From an uncultured Prevotellaceae bacterium (GTDB lineage: Bacteria; Bacteroidota; Bacteroidia; Bacteroidales; Muribaculaceae): a DNA stretch of 64,000 nucleotides. The notes beneath the pieces were generated by a model. It was not told where the DNA came from and did no database searches. It saw only the letters and a list, made by a program, of their open reading frames with translations. The translations under genes were made by a program, and so were the position numbers. The stretch lies in assembly GCA_947165485.1 (NCBI GenBank), contig CAMVAP010000001.1, positions 62,001 through 126,000 on the forward strand. Direction: 5' to 3'. Shown in pieces: positions 43,530 to 53,364 of this stretch (positions are counted from its first letter, which is position 1; every line of letters starts with the position of its first letter).

Positions 43530-43747
43530 TGGCGAATGAGAATCCTCAAGTTACCTCTGTGAAAACAATCTTCTTCACAGTTTGAAGGAAAATCCGGGCA
43601 TTAAGAGACTATTGTTTTCGGTAAATTCGCCCACCTAAAGCGGTAAAATATGCAGTTTTTTTCACCATAATGCAGAATTTTTGGCCTGCTTGATGTTTGC
43701 CAAATCAAAAAAAAGTCCGTTCTTTGCAGTGCTTTTAAATAGATATT

Positions 43748-43820
43748 GCACTTTTCTATACAGATTCTATTCATAAAATTTAAAGCCCCACTCGTGAGAG
43801 CCGGACTTTTTCTTTTTTAG
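43748..43820. repeat. Element A copy 2
   Basis: TTGCACTTTTCTATACAGATTCTATTCATAAAATTTAAAGCCCCACTCGTGAGAGCCGGACTTTTTCTTTTTTA. Confidence 0.8.
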
Positions 43821-43970
43821 TGAATGAAGTGAAACGCCTATGGAAAATTGCGTATCGGTATCAAGAAATAAATGAAGATCAAGAGAACGCAATGTGAGCA
43901 CCTTGTAATAATCAATATCTTTGCGGCTTCGCGACTTTTCCTGAATAAGAATTGTCCGTTGAGGGGCCTG

Positions 43971-45440
43971 TTACCAGGTGCCGTAGTTGCCGCGGTCAGC
44001 ATCGATGCGCAGCAGGATGAACAGCAGGAAAGTAAATCCCCACAGCGAGGAACCACCGTAGCTGAAGAACGGCAGCGGGATGCCGATGACGGGGCACAAG
44101 CCGATGACCATGCCGATGTTGATGGCAAGATGGAAGATGAGATAGGAAGCGACACAGTAGGCATACACGCGGGCAAAGGTCGAGTGGTTGCGCTCGGCCA
44201 GGGTGATGATGCGCAATATCAATGCCAGGAACAGGATAAGTACCGCTACGCTGCCGATGAAACCTTGTTCCTCGCCGATGGTGCAGTAGATGAAGTCGGT
44301 GTGTTGCTCGGGGACATATTTGAGCTTGGTCTGGGTGCCGTTCAAGAAACCCTTGCCGGCCAAGCCTCCGCTGCCAATGGCGATTTTGCTCTGGTTGACG
44401 TTGTAGCCGGCACCGCGCGGGTCGTCGGCGATGCCCAGGGTGACCATGATGCGCTTTTGCTGATGCGGTTCCAGTACTTTGTTGAACGCAAAGCTCACTG
44501 TGAACATGAACACCAGTGACGCTGCGGCAAAGCAAATGGTGATAAGCACTTTCTTCAGGTCGTCATGCAGCATACCGTAGAGCAGATACACCAGCGACAG
44601 GATGATGACGGGCAGGAAAAAGGCGTAGCCGTTGACGTGAACGCCAGCCAGCGTGAGCCCAATGGCAATGGCACCAGCGGCCAGGTAGCCCAGCAGCACG
44701 TTGCGCCCCAGGATCCATGAGCGGCAATAGACCATCAACATGCCCACCACCAGCGTCATCACCATGATAAAGGCGATGACCATACCCAGCGGAATCCCCA
44801 TAAAGGTGATGGCGGCAAACTTGAGCACCACGACAAAATAGACCACTGCCATCAGCGCGGCAAACAGCACAAACCCCGACATGCCCTCGCGGTAAAGGAC
44901 AAAAATCAATGAGGTATAGACCAGCGCCGAACCCGTCTCCCGCTCCAGAATGATGCACAGGATGGGTAGCACGATGATACCTATGGCGATGGCATAATTG
45001 CGCCAGCCATTGAGCGAGAAACCATAGGTGCTGAACAACTTGGCCAGGGCAAGCGCCGTGGCCGTCTTGGCAAACTCGGCTGGTTGCAGGCTCACGGGGC
45101 CAAAGACCAGCCACGACCGTGAGCCCTTGATATCGGGTGCGACAAAGATGGTGACAATCAGCAATAAAACCATGAACCCGTACAGCGGGTAGGCATAGGC
45201 CTCGTAGATGCGCCTGTCGATCAGCAACAGCGAGAAGCCGATGAGGATGGAAAGCCCTGCCCACAGGAATTGCTTGCCCGAGAATTCGCTCAGGTCAAAC
45301 ATGCTCGCCTTGTCATAGTCATAGGTTGCGGCATAGATGCTCACTGCACCGGCAATGACCATGATGAGGTAGAGGATAATCGTGAACCAGTCCACCGACC
45401 TCAATAGGTTGGTATTCTCATCTTCATTCCTTACTTCCAT
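43971..45440 (-). CDS. rodA: Rod shape-determining peptidoglycan glycosyltransferase (SEDS)
   Basis: SEDS motifs (LQPAEFAKTATALALAKL, GSGGLAGKGFLNGTQTKLKYVPEQHTDFI, PFFSYGGSS); start at MEVRNEDENTN overlapping mrdA. Confidence 0.95.
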   Translation of the reverse strand: MEVRNEDENTNLLRSVDWFTIILYLIMVIAGAVSIYAATYDYDKASMFDLSEFSGKQFLWAGLSILIGFSLLLIDRRIYEAYAYPLYGFMVLLLIVTIFVAPDIKGSRSWLVFGPVSLQPAEFAKTATALALAKLFSTYGFSLNGWRNYAIAIGIIVLPILCIILERETGSALVYTSLIFVLYREGMSGFVLFAALMAVVYFVVVLKFAAITFMGIPLGMVIAFIMVMTLVVGMLMVYCRSWILGRNVLLGYLAAGAIAIGLTLAGVHVNGYAFFLPVIILSLVYLLYGMLHDDLKKVLITICFAAASLVFMFTVSFAFNKVLEPHQQKRIMVTLGIADDPRGAGYNVNQSKIAIGSGGLAGKGFLNGTQTKLKYVPEQHTDFIYCTIGEEQGFIGSVAVLILFLALILRIITLAERNHSTFARVYAYCVASYLIFHLAINIGMVIGLCPVIGIPLPFFSYGGSSLWGFTFLLFILLRIDADRGNYGTW

Positions 45441-47343
45441 TGTTGCTTGACACGGTTTGAGTGGTTGATTTCTTATTGTTGTCGGCCTTGGTGCCGGTTT
45501 TCTTTGCCTTGGGGTAGGTGATGGTGTGGCGGCTGGCCATCGCATGACCCCGAGCCTGCAAGCCTGGGGAATTACCCCGCAGGTAGTGTTGAATCATCAG
45601 CGCACCGATGGGTACACCGTAGGTGGCACCGAAGCCCGCGTTCTCGACATAGACACACACGGCGATCTTGGGGTCATTCATCGGGGCGAATCCCATGAAC
45701 ACCGAGTGGTCGCGGCCATGTGGGTTCTGGGCTGTGCCCGTCTTGCCGCACACGTCCAGGCCGGGAATGTTGGCTCCCGTGCAGGTGCCCCCTAGCACGG
45801 CCATGCGCATTCCCTCGACAATGTCGGTGTAGTAACGCTTGTCGATGTCGGTGTCATGGCGCTGGATGTTGCGCTTGAGCACGCCCACGCCCTCGATGTT
45901 TTTCACCACATGGGGCGTGATGTAGTAGCCGCGGTTGGCGATGGTGGCACTCAAGTTGGCAATCTGGAGCGGTGTGGCCAGAATTTCACCCTGTCCGATG
46001 GCGTCGCTGATGATGGTCTGTCCCACCCACTTGCCGGCTCCGTAGATTTTGTCATAGAAGGCTGTGTTGGGGATAAAGCCGCGGCTCTCGCCCGGCATGT
46101 CGATACCCAGTTTGTAACCATAGCCCATCGATACCATGTGGTTCTTCCACACCTCAAAGGCCTTGCCGGTCGAACCATATTTGGAGCGCTTGTCCATCAT
46201 GTACTTGAAACCCCAGCAGAAGTAGGCATTGCACGACGTCTGCAAGGCGGGCTTGAGGTTGATGGGGGAACCGTGACCGTGGCATCCCACCCTCAGACCC
46301 GCATTGACGTATCCGCGGTGACAGGGAAACATGGTGCTGGTCGTGATGATGTTCTCGTCCAGGAAAATCAGACCCTGTGTGGGCTTGAAGGTTGAGCCAG
46401 GTGGATAGGCAGCCATGATGGAACGGTCATACAGCGGCTTGAGCCGGTTGTTGACCAGCTCCTGGTAGTGCTTGCCGCGTTCCTTACCCATGAGCAGGGA
46501 AGGATCATAGGTGGGGCTGGATACCAGTGCCAGGATTTCACCGGTCTTGGGCTCGATGCACACGATTGCGCCCACCTTGCCTTGCATGAGCAGTTCGCCA
46601 TAGGCCTGCAGTTCGATGTCGATACTCAGCTTGAGGTTATTGCCTGCCACGGGCGACACATCGTCGGCACCGTCATTATAGCGGCCCTTGATTTTGCCTG
46701 TTGCGTCGCGGATGAGGATTTCCTTGCCCTTGATGCCGCGCAGCCAGTTCTCATAGCTCTTCTCGATACCCAGGTCGCCCGTGTAGTCGCCTGGACGGTA
46801 GTACTCATCGTTCTCGATGTCTCGGGCATTGACCTCGCGGATGTCACCCAGCACGTTGGCTGCAACAGGATAGTTATACTGGCGCAGGATACGTTGCACG
46901 ACATAGAATCCGGGGAAACGGTACAGTTTCTCCTGCAACCGTCCGTAGTCCTCGGGGGTGAGGTGGTGCATAAACACCTGTTGGGTGAAGGCCGAGTAGT
47001 TGCGACCCTTTCTCATCTCCTGCCATCGGCGGTCAAACTCGTTGCGGCTGATTTGCAGCGTGTTACAGAAGTCGATGGTGTCAAAGGGGGTCACGTCCTT
47101 GGGAATCATCACCAGATCATACTCGGGGGTATTATACACCACGAGCTTGCCGTTACGGTCATAGATCAAGCCGCGTGACGGATAGATCACCTTCTCCATG
47201 AAGGCGTTGTTGTCGGCGTGGGCCTTGTAGGTGTTGTCCATCAATTGCAGTTGCACCAGGCGGATGATGTAGATGATGACAATCACCACGATAAAGCCGC
47301 CGATGACCAGCTTGCGCTTCTCGAGGTTATAATCTTTTCTCAC
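45424..47343 (-). CDS. mrdA: Penicillin-binding protein 2
   Basis: Active site YPPGSTFKPTQGL, KTGTAQNPHG. Confidence 0.95.
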   Translation of the reverse strand: MRKDYNLEKRKLVIGGFIVVIVIIYIIRLVQLQLMDNTYKAHADNNAFMEKVIYPSRGLIYDRNGKLVVYNTPEYDLVMIPKDVTPFDTIDFCNTLQISRNEFDRRWQEMRKGRNYSAFTQQVFMHHLTPEDYGRLQEKLYRFPGFYVVQRILRQYNYPVAANVLGDIREVNARDIENDEYYRPGDYTGDLGIEKSYENWLRGIKGKEILIRDATGKIKGRYNDGADDVSPVAGNNLKLSIDIELQAYGELLMQGKVGAIVCIEPKTGEILALVSSPTYDPSLLMGKERGKHYQELVNNRLKPLYDRSIMAAYPPGSTFKPTQGLIFLDENIITTSTMFPCHRGYVNAGLRVGCHGHGSPINLKPALQTSCNAYFCWGFKYMMDKRSKYGSTGKAFEVWKNHMVSMGYGYKLGIDMPGESRGFIPNTAFYDKIYGAGKWVGQTIISDAIGQGEILATPLQIANLSATIANRGYYITPHVVKNIEGVGVLKRNIQRHDTDIDKRYYTDIVEGMRMAVLGGTCTGANIPGLDVCGKTGTAQNPHGRDHSVFMGFAPMNDPKIAVCVYVENAGFGATYGVPIGALMIQHYLRGNSPGLQARGHAMASRHTITYPKAKKTGTKADNNKKSTTQTVSSNNGSKE

Positions 47344-47845
47344 GGCGTGTGCTCACTAAACTGTCTAACCCAAAGATGATGATGATCGACAAGACGCTGC
47401 TGGCGGCAATGCGGGCGAGCGTGAGCACAAAGTTGTGCAACGTGAAGGCCTGGATCAGGAAGATGAGGGCGCAATACAGGGTAACAAGTGTGCCCATGTA
47501 CTTCATGTAGTCACCGATGCCCATCGAATCGACCGACGGGATGGGGACACTCATGTCGGTCTCGCGGGAAACAAACAGGTTGAACACGGGTCGCCTCACG
47601 GCACCCAGGATGGTGCAGGCCAGGGCGTTCATCCCTGGGGTGTTGTTAAAGATGTCGATCACCAGCCCCGTGAAAAAGGCGATGGTCAACACCCAGCCAC
47701 CGTGCAGGTTGACGGGCAGGCGCAGGATCAGGTAGATGAACACGATGGGCATGGCCACATTGAACAACACGATCTTGTTGCACACCAGTTGCAGCACCAT
47801 GAGTGCCAGGAAGAGCAATATGAATTGTATTACGGTCTTGGTCAT
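47327..47845 (-). CDS. mreD: Rod shape-determining protein MreD
   Basis: 172 aa multi-TM protein between mreC and mrdA. Confidence 0.9.
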   Translation of the reverse strand: MTKTVIQFILLFLALMVLQLVCNKIVLFNVAMPIVFIYLILRLPVNLHGGWVLTIAFFTGLVIDIFNNTPGMNALACTILGAVRRPVFNLFVSRETDMSVPIPSVDSMGIGDYMKYMGTLVTLYCALIFLIQAFTLHNFVLTLARIAASSVLSIIIIFGLDSLVSTRREKRL

Positions 47846-48879
47846 GGCTGTTCTCCTCCTTGATTATCGGGCTGATCGGGTGGCAAGGCGGGCTGTGTGG
47901 GTTGAGTCGCCTGTGCCGGTTGTGCGGGCTGTGCCGGTTGCTGAACAGGCTTGTCCGTCTTGCTAGGTTTTTCTGGAGTGGGCACTACATCAACAATCTC
48001 GGGCTTGAGCTCGGGACGCATCTGGATGTTGGCAGCAGTGTCAATGCCCTGTTCGGCTCGACGCAAGGCATCGATTTGCTCCTTCATGCTGTTGGTGATG
48101 ATGCGCACGTTGCTCAGCTGGCTGAAGTTGGTGGTCAACTTGATGCGCAGCGACACAAAGCTGTCGGTTGTGCCTCGGGCCTGACCCTCGACCGTGCCCA
48201 CAACAATGCCGGGAGGAAATACTGCCGAGTAGCCACTGGTGACAATGGTGTCGCCCTTCTGGTACTTGACATGCTTGGGCAACTCCTCAAGCACGGCATA
48301 GCGTGGACTCTTGCCGTCCCACACCAGGCTGCCGAAGAAGTCGTTCTTGCGCAGCTTGCACGAGAGCCTCATGTGAGGGTTGAGTAGCGAGACCACGCGG
48401 GCAGCATGGGGACCCACCACGTTGACGATGCCCACCACGCCATTCTGGTCGATGACGCCCATCTCAGGCCTGATGCCGTCGATGAAGCCGCGGTCGATGG
48501 TGATGTAGTTGTTGGGTTGGGCGATACTGTTGCTGATGACTTGGGCCATCACAAAGTCGTACTGGCGCAGTGAGGGCTGATGCAGTGAGTCGAGCGATGT
48601 CAGCTCCATCTCGCTGAGCTTGCTCTTGAGCTCAATCAGTTCCATCTCCAGCGCGGCGTTACGTTCTTGAAGGCTCTCGTTGATGCCCTTCAGGTGGAAG
48701 TAGGACGTCACACCGTTGAACGCCTTATAGACCGCGGCACTCACACTGTTGGCCGAGGTCAAATAGACGCTCTGCTGGTAGGGGTTATCCTTAAACAGCA
48801 GCACGAGGCTCAATATCACATAGATAGCGAAAATGAACCACGCACTGTGTTTGATGAAAAAATTGAGCAGATTATTCAT
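47842..48879 (-). CDS. mreC: Rod shape-determining protein MreC
   Basis: Single TM, coiled coil, VINQNGVVGIVNVVGPHAARVVSLLNP-like MreC core; P/Q/A-rich C-terminus. Confidence 0.95.
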   Translation of the reverse strand: MNNLLNFFIKHSAWFIFAIYVILSLVLLFKDNPYQQSVYLTSANSVSAAVYKAFNGVTSYFHLKGINESLQERNAALEMELIELKSKLSEMELTSLDSLHQPSLRQYDFVMAQVISNSIAQPNNYITIDRGFIDGIRPEMGVIDQNGVVGIVNVVGPHAARVVSLLNPHMRLSCKLRKNDFFGSLVWDGKSPRYAVLEELPKHVKYQKGDTIVTSGYSAVFPPGIVVGTVEGQARGTTDSFVSLRIKLTTNFSQLSNVRIITNSMKEQIDALRRAEQGIDTAANIQMRPELKPEIVDVVPTPEKPSKTDKPVQQPAQPAQPAQATQPTQPALPPDQPDNQGGEQP

Positions 48880-48892
48880 CTCGTAGGCGTTA

Positions 48893-48975
48893 GACTATAG
48901 GCGTTAGGTTTTAGGCTCCCTAACGGCATTTACCTAATGCCTTATGCCTAATACCTAAAGCCTGAAGCCTTAAAA
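48893..48975. repeat. Degenerate short repeat block (TTAGGC/CCTAATGCC-like) between mreB and mreC
   Basis: ataggcgttaggttttaggctccctaacggcatttacctaatgccttatgcctaatacctaaagcctgaagcc. Confidence 0.7.
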
Positions 48976-48977
48976 AG

Positions 48978-50000
48978 TTAACGCATGAGGAACTTGAAGT
49001 GCTTGATGTTCTTCAAGGCGATGCCAGTACCCTTGGCCACAGCGTGCAAGGGATCCTCGGCAACGTGGAACTCGATACCGATCTTGTCGGTCAAGCGGCG
49101 ATCCAAGCCACGCAGCAGAGCGCCGCCACCAGTCAGGAAGATACCGTTGTGCACGATATCTTGATACAGCTCGGGAGGAGTCTGTTCCAGTGCACTCAAC
49201 ACAGCGGCTTCGATCTTGGAGATGGATTTCTCGATGCAGTGGCACACTTCCTGGTAGGTCACGGGTACCTCAAGTGGCAGGGAGTTGACCTGGTTGGGAC
49301 CGTGAATGATAAAATCCTCGGGGGCTTCAGCGCCCAAGTCCGTCAGAGCCGAGCCGACGTTAATCTTGATAGCCTCGGCAGTGCGCTCGCCCACGCGGAC
49401 GTTGTGTGCACGGCGCATGTGCTCCTGGATGTCTTCGGTAAGTTCGTCACCAGCAGTGCGGATGCTCTTGTTGCTCACGATACCTCCCAGCGAGATAACG
49501 GCAATCTCGGTTGTACCACCGCCGATGTCGACAATCATGTTGCCCTCGGGGGCCAACACGTCAAGGCCGATACCCAAGGCGGCTGCCATGGGCTCGTAAA
49601 TCATGTAAACGTCGCGACCACCCGCATGTTCACTCGAGTCGCGGACGGCACGGATCTCGACCTCGGTCGAACCAGAGGGAACGCAGACTACCATGCGCAG
49701 CGAGGGGGAGAACCAGTGATTCTTGGCACTCACTTTCTTGATCATGCCCCGAATCATGTGCTCGGCTGCATTAAAGTCGGCGATGACACCGTCGCTCAGG
49801 GGGCGTACGGTGCGGATTCCCTCATGCACCTTGCCGTGCATCTCGCGGGCACGCTCACCGACTGCGATGGGCTTGTTGGTTTTGGAATCAAGCGCCACGA
49901 CCGATGGCTCGTCGATGACGATACGGTCATTATGGATGATAATGGTGTTGGCTGTTCCTAAATCGACAGCGATTTCTTGAGTAAATGAAAACCATCCCAT
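48978..50000 (-). CDS. mreB: Rod shape-determining actin-like protein
   Basis: EIAVDLGTANTIIIHND, VDIGGGTTEIAVISLGG, GIFLTGGGALLRGLD. Confidence 0.97.
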   Translation of the reverse strand: MGWFSFTQEIAVDLGTANTIIIHNDRIVIDEPSVVALDSKTNKPIAVGERAREMHGKVHEGIRTVRPLSDGVIADFNAAEHMIRGMIKKVSAKNHWFSPSLRMVVCVPSGSTEVEIRAVRDSSEHAGGRDVYMIYEPMAAALGIGLDVLAPEGNMIVDIGGGTTEIAVISLGGIVSNKSIRTAGDELTEDIQEHMRRAHNVRVGERTAEAIKINVGSALTDLGAEAPEDFIIHGPNQVNSLPLEVPVTYQEVCHCIEKSISKIEAAVLSALEQTPPELYQDIVHNGIFLTGGGALLRGLDRRLTDKIGIEFHVAEDPLHAVAKGTGIALKNIKHFKFLMR

Positions 50001-50172
50001 GATTGTTATCTATATGTTTGATAGTTGTTTATAAATATCTGATGAAAATATCTCTCGCTAATTGGACTGCAAAATTACTCAATTCTCACCAATTTACCGC
50101 TATGTTTTGGTGTAGTTTTTTCGTGTTTTTTTGTGCGGAATAATCAGGAGGGCAGGGAAGGGTGGGATGGAG

Positions 50173-50574
50173 TCAGAGCGTTTCCTCTAAAATCTCGACG
50201 GCGTTGCGCACACAGTCCTCACAGGAGCACAGCACGCGCCCCGTGCCTATGCCTTTCAGGTCCTTGCAGCGGGTGGCACCGCAGCGTTGTTCAAACTCGG
50301 CCCTCAATTGGCTTGCCTGAGGGTTCAATCGACGGCTGCCGTCAAATTGGAGCATTCCCTGAACCATCTGGGCTCCGCACAGGGCACCACAGGTCTCTTC
50401 CATGCTACCCATGCCGCTGCCAAAGCAGGCTCCCATGGCCAGCAATCGATCCTCGGGCAGACCTAACTCGGGAGCATAGGCCAGCAACACGGCCTGGCAG
50501 CAGTTATTGGTACGCTTATACATCACGGCACGCTCGCGGCGTGGCATCCCGTTCATCATGTCATTCTGTTCCAT
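50173..50574 (-). CDS. C_GCAxxG_C_C family redox protein
   Basis: NNCCQAVLLAY...GACFGSGMGSMEETCGALCGA ... CEDCVRNAVEILEE. Confidence 0.85.
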   Translation of the reverse strand: MEQNDMMNGMPRRERAVMYKRTNNCCQAVLLAYAPELGLPEDRLLAMGACFGSGMGSMEETCGALCGAQMVQGMLQFDGSRRLNPQASQLRAEFEQRCGATRCKDLKGIGTGRVLCSCEDCVRNAVEILEETL

Positions 50575-50933
50575 CTCTATATTATATATAATAATGTGTA
50601 TTGCGCTGCAAATTTAGTTGAATCTTGTGACATAGCCATTGACAGATGCTATCTTTTTGGCAAGGGTAGGGTACTCACATGCCATTCTCGATCCATCCAA
50701 AAGTGGTTTTATCGTGCCACGAAGGGCGGTTTTACCCCTCTCGTGGACGAATAAACGCATGTTTTTTTGAGTCTGGCTGGCTGTAGCATGAGAGGTTGTG
50801 GTGATAAGTTAAAGCAATTAGCAGGCTGAACCACCCAATCAAAATACAAGTCGAGTTTTGTTTCTCTTAAGAGAATTTTACTAAATTTGCGGTGTTAATC
50901 AATGGCATATTAACCCGCTATAAACTTTAGACA

Positions 50934-53267
50934 ATGAAAAGACAGTTTTATCCCAAAATATCCCTGGGCCGCTGCTTGGTGCTGTTGCTGACGATGCTTG
51001 TATCAATTAGCGCTTGGGCGCAAGAGGCCTACTCAGTATTTATCGAGGCCGACAGCACGCTCACGTTCTATTATGACCAACTGCGCAGTACCCGCACGGG
51101 CACGTCCTATTCGATCAATATAGTGGATAGTGTTCCCGGTTGGTATGAGAATAGAAACGGTATCACCCATGTGGTGTTTGACACCACATTTGTCGATGCC
51201 CGTCCCACATCTACTCGCGGCTGGTTTCACGATATGACAAAACTTGACACCATTGCTGGGATCGAATATTTAAAAACCGACTCGGTGACCGACATGAGGG
51301 GAATGTTTCAGGGTTGCCGGACATTGGACTCCATTGATGTGAGTGGCTTTAATACCGCGAATGTGACAGACATGGGGAGCATGTTCATGGAATGCGCAAA
51401 GTTGACGACCCTTGACTTAAGCGACTTTAACACCGCGAATGTGATTGACATGGAATGCATGTTCTATGGCTGCAGCTCTTTGGTTTCTCTTGACCTGAGT
51501 AGCTTCAACACAAGGAATGTGACGGATATGAAAGGTATGTTCTATGCCTGCCATGCTTTGGCATATCTTGACTTGAGTGACTTTAATACGTCCAATGTGA
51601 CAGATATGATTGCCATGTTTGCTTACTGCAGATCATTGACATCCCTTGACTTGAGTGGCTTTAACACCTCTAAGGTGATTGACATGGCCAGCATCTTCAA
51701 TGGTTGCGCATCATTGGATTCCCTTAACCTTAGCAGCTTCAATACGTCTAATGTGATAAACATGGGCGGCATGTTCTGGGGCTGCGCATCATTGACCACC
51801 CTTGACCTGAGAACGTTCAACACATTGAATGTAACAAACATGGGCAGCATGTTCAGTGGCTGTGAATCATTGACAACCCTTGACCTGAGAACGTTCAACA
51901 CGTTGAATGTGAAAAATATGGAACGCATGTTCTTGGGCTGCAATGATTTGAGAACAATATATGCTGACGATGACTGGTCTACAGATTCAGTAACCAATTC
52001 TGTCGAGATGTTTTATGACTGCTTCAATCTTGTCGGTGAGCAAGGTACAGTTTATGATGAGAACCATGTGGATGCTGCCTATGCCCATCTCGACGGCGGT
52101 GCCGCCAATCCGGGTTACCTGAGTAGAAAGCGCGAGGCCTATGCTGCGCTTTCCACCGATCAAGCGACACTGACATTCTACCATGACGACCAGCGTTTCT
52201 CGTCCTCCCTGTCGGGCACTCCCTATTTGCTCAATACGGGAACTGCCAGTCCTGGCTGGTCTGAGTATGCAATGGGTATCACCGAGGTGGTGTTCGACTC
52301 CACATTTGTCGCTGCACGTCCCACTTCCACTTTCAGTTGGTTCAATCAAATGAGTAACCTTGATACCATTGCTGGCATCGCCTATTTGAATACCAGCTCG
52401 GTGAAAGACATGAGAAGGATGTTTGCTGGTTGCCAATCATTGAGAACCCTTGACCTGGGGAGCTTTAACACCGATAGTGTGACAAATATGTGGGCCATGT
52501 TCTACGACTGCCGATTGTTGACTTCCCTTGATTTGAGCAGTTTTAACACCTCTCGTGTGACCAATATGGCGCGCATGTTCTCGGGCTGCAATACCTTGAG
52601 GACCCTAGACCTGAGCAGCTTCAGGACCGACAGCGTGAGAGACATGGCAGGCATGTTTGCCGGATGCAAGTCATTGATGTCCATTGACTTGAGCAGCTTA
52701 AAGACCGACAGTGTGAGATACATGGGCTGGATGTTATCGGGTTGTGAGGCATTGACCTCAATTGACCTGAGTGGCTTCAATACCTCGACAGTGACCGAGA
52801 TGGGATACATGTTCCAGGGCTGCCAATCGTTGACAGCTATTGACTTGAGCTGCTTCAATACCGTGAGTGTGTGGGACATGGAGGCCATGTTCAATGGCTG
52901 CAATCATCTGAAAACGATACATGTAGGTAATGGCTGGAGTACTGATGCCGTGACCGAATCCAGCAACATGTTTAATGGTTGCACCAAGCTCGTTGGTGGG
53001 CAGGGTACAGCCTATGATAAGAACTATGTGGATGCCGCCCGTGCCCATATCGATGGTGGTCCGAGCAATCCTGGTTATCTCACGGGGAAGAATTATACAC
53101 TGCCTGGTGACGTGAACGGTGACGGCGAGGTGAACATTGCCGATGTGAATTGCATTACCAGCGTCATTGTGGGAGATGCCGATACCTACGAAGGCCGTGC
53201 CGACGTGAACGGTGATGGCGAGGTGAATATCGCCGACATCAATACCGTCCTCGACCACATCTTGTAG
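50934..53267 (+). CDS. BspA-family LRR surface protein (DUF285 repeats) with C-terminal dockerin-like repeats
   Basis: Many ~24-aa repeats (LDLSSFNTSNVTDMxxMFxGCxSLTT); C-terminal GDVNGDGEVNIADVN / ADVNGDGEVNIADIN. Confidence 0.95.
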   Translation: MKRQFYPKISLGRCLVLLLTMLVSISAWAQEAYSVFIEADSTLTFYYDQLRSTRTGTSYSINIVDSVPGWYENRNGITHVVFDTTFVDARPTSTRGWFHDMTKLDTIAGIEYLKTDSVTDMRGMFQGCRTLDSIDVSGFNTANVTDMGSMFMECAKLTTLDLSDFNTANVIDMECMFYGCSSLVSLDLSSFNTRNVTDMKGMFYACHALAYLDLSDFNTSNVTDMIAMFAYCRSLTSLDLSGFNTSKVIDMASIFNGCASLDSLNLSSFNTSNVINMGGMFWGCASLTTLDLRTFNTLNVTNMGSMFSGCESLTTLDLRTFNTLNVKNMERMFLGCNDLRTIYADDDWSTDSVTNSVEMFYDCFNLVGEQGTVYDENHVDAAYAHLDGGAANPGYLSRKREAYAALSTDQATLTFYHDDQRFSSSLSGTPYLLNTGTASPGWSEYAMGITEVVFDSTFVAARPTSTFSWFNQMSNLDTIAGIAYLNTSSVKDMRRMFAGCQSLRTLDLGSFNTDSVTNMWAMFYDCRLLTSLDLSSFNTSRVTNMARMFSGCNTLRTLDLSSFRTDSVRDMAGMFAGCKSLMSIDLSSLKTDSVRYMGWMLSGCEALTSIDLSGFNTSTVTEMGYMFQGCQSLTAIDLSCFNTVSVWDMEAMFNGCNHLKTIHVGNGWSTDAVTESSNMFNGCTKLVGGQGTAYDKNYVDAARAHIDGGPSNPGYLTGKNYTLPGDVNGDGEVNIADVNCITSVIVGDADTYEGRADVNGDGEVNIADINTVLDHIL

Positions 53268-53364
53268 TTCACCTCATCTTGCTCGATTCAGGGTATATTG
53301 TTCCGGCATGTTTTCCAGGCTGGGGCAATAACCAGCGTGGCTACACGTTATTATTATATAAATA

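Noticed and set aside
48999-49961. 320-aa + strand ORF opposite mreB
   Set aside because: Antisense to a canonical mreB.
50173-50574. Cys-rich small protein as a toxin or RiPP precursor
   Set aside because: Cysteine spacing matches the C_GCAxxG_C_C redox family.
51280-52910. CRISPR-like or satellite-like periodicity
   Set aside because: The ~72-nt periodicity is in frame and encodes DUF285 leucine-rich repeats.
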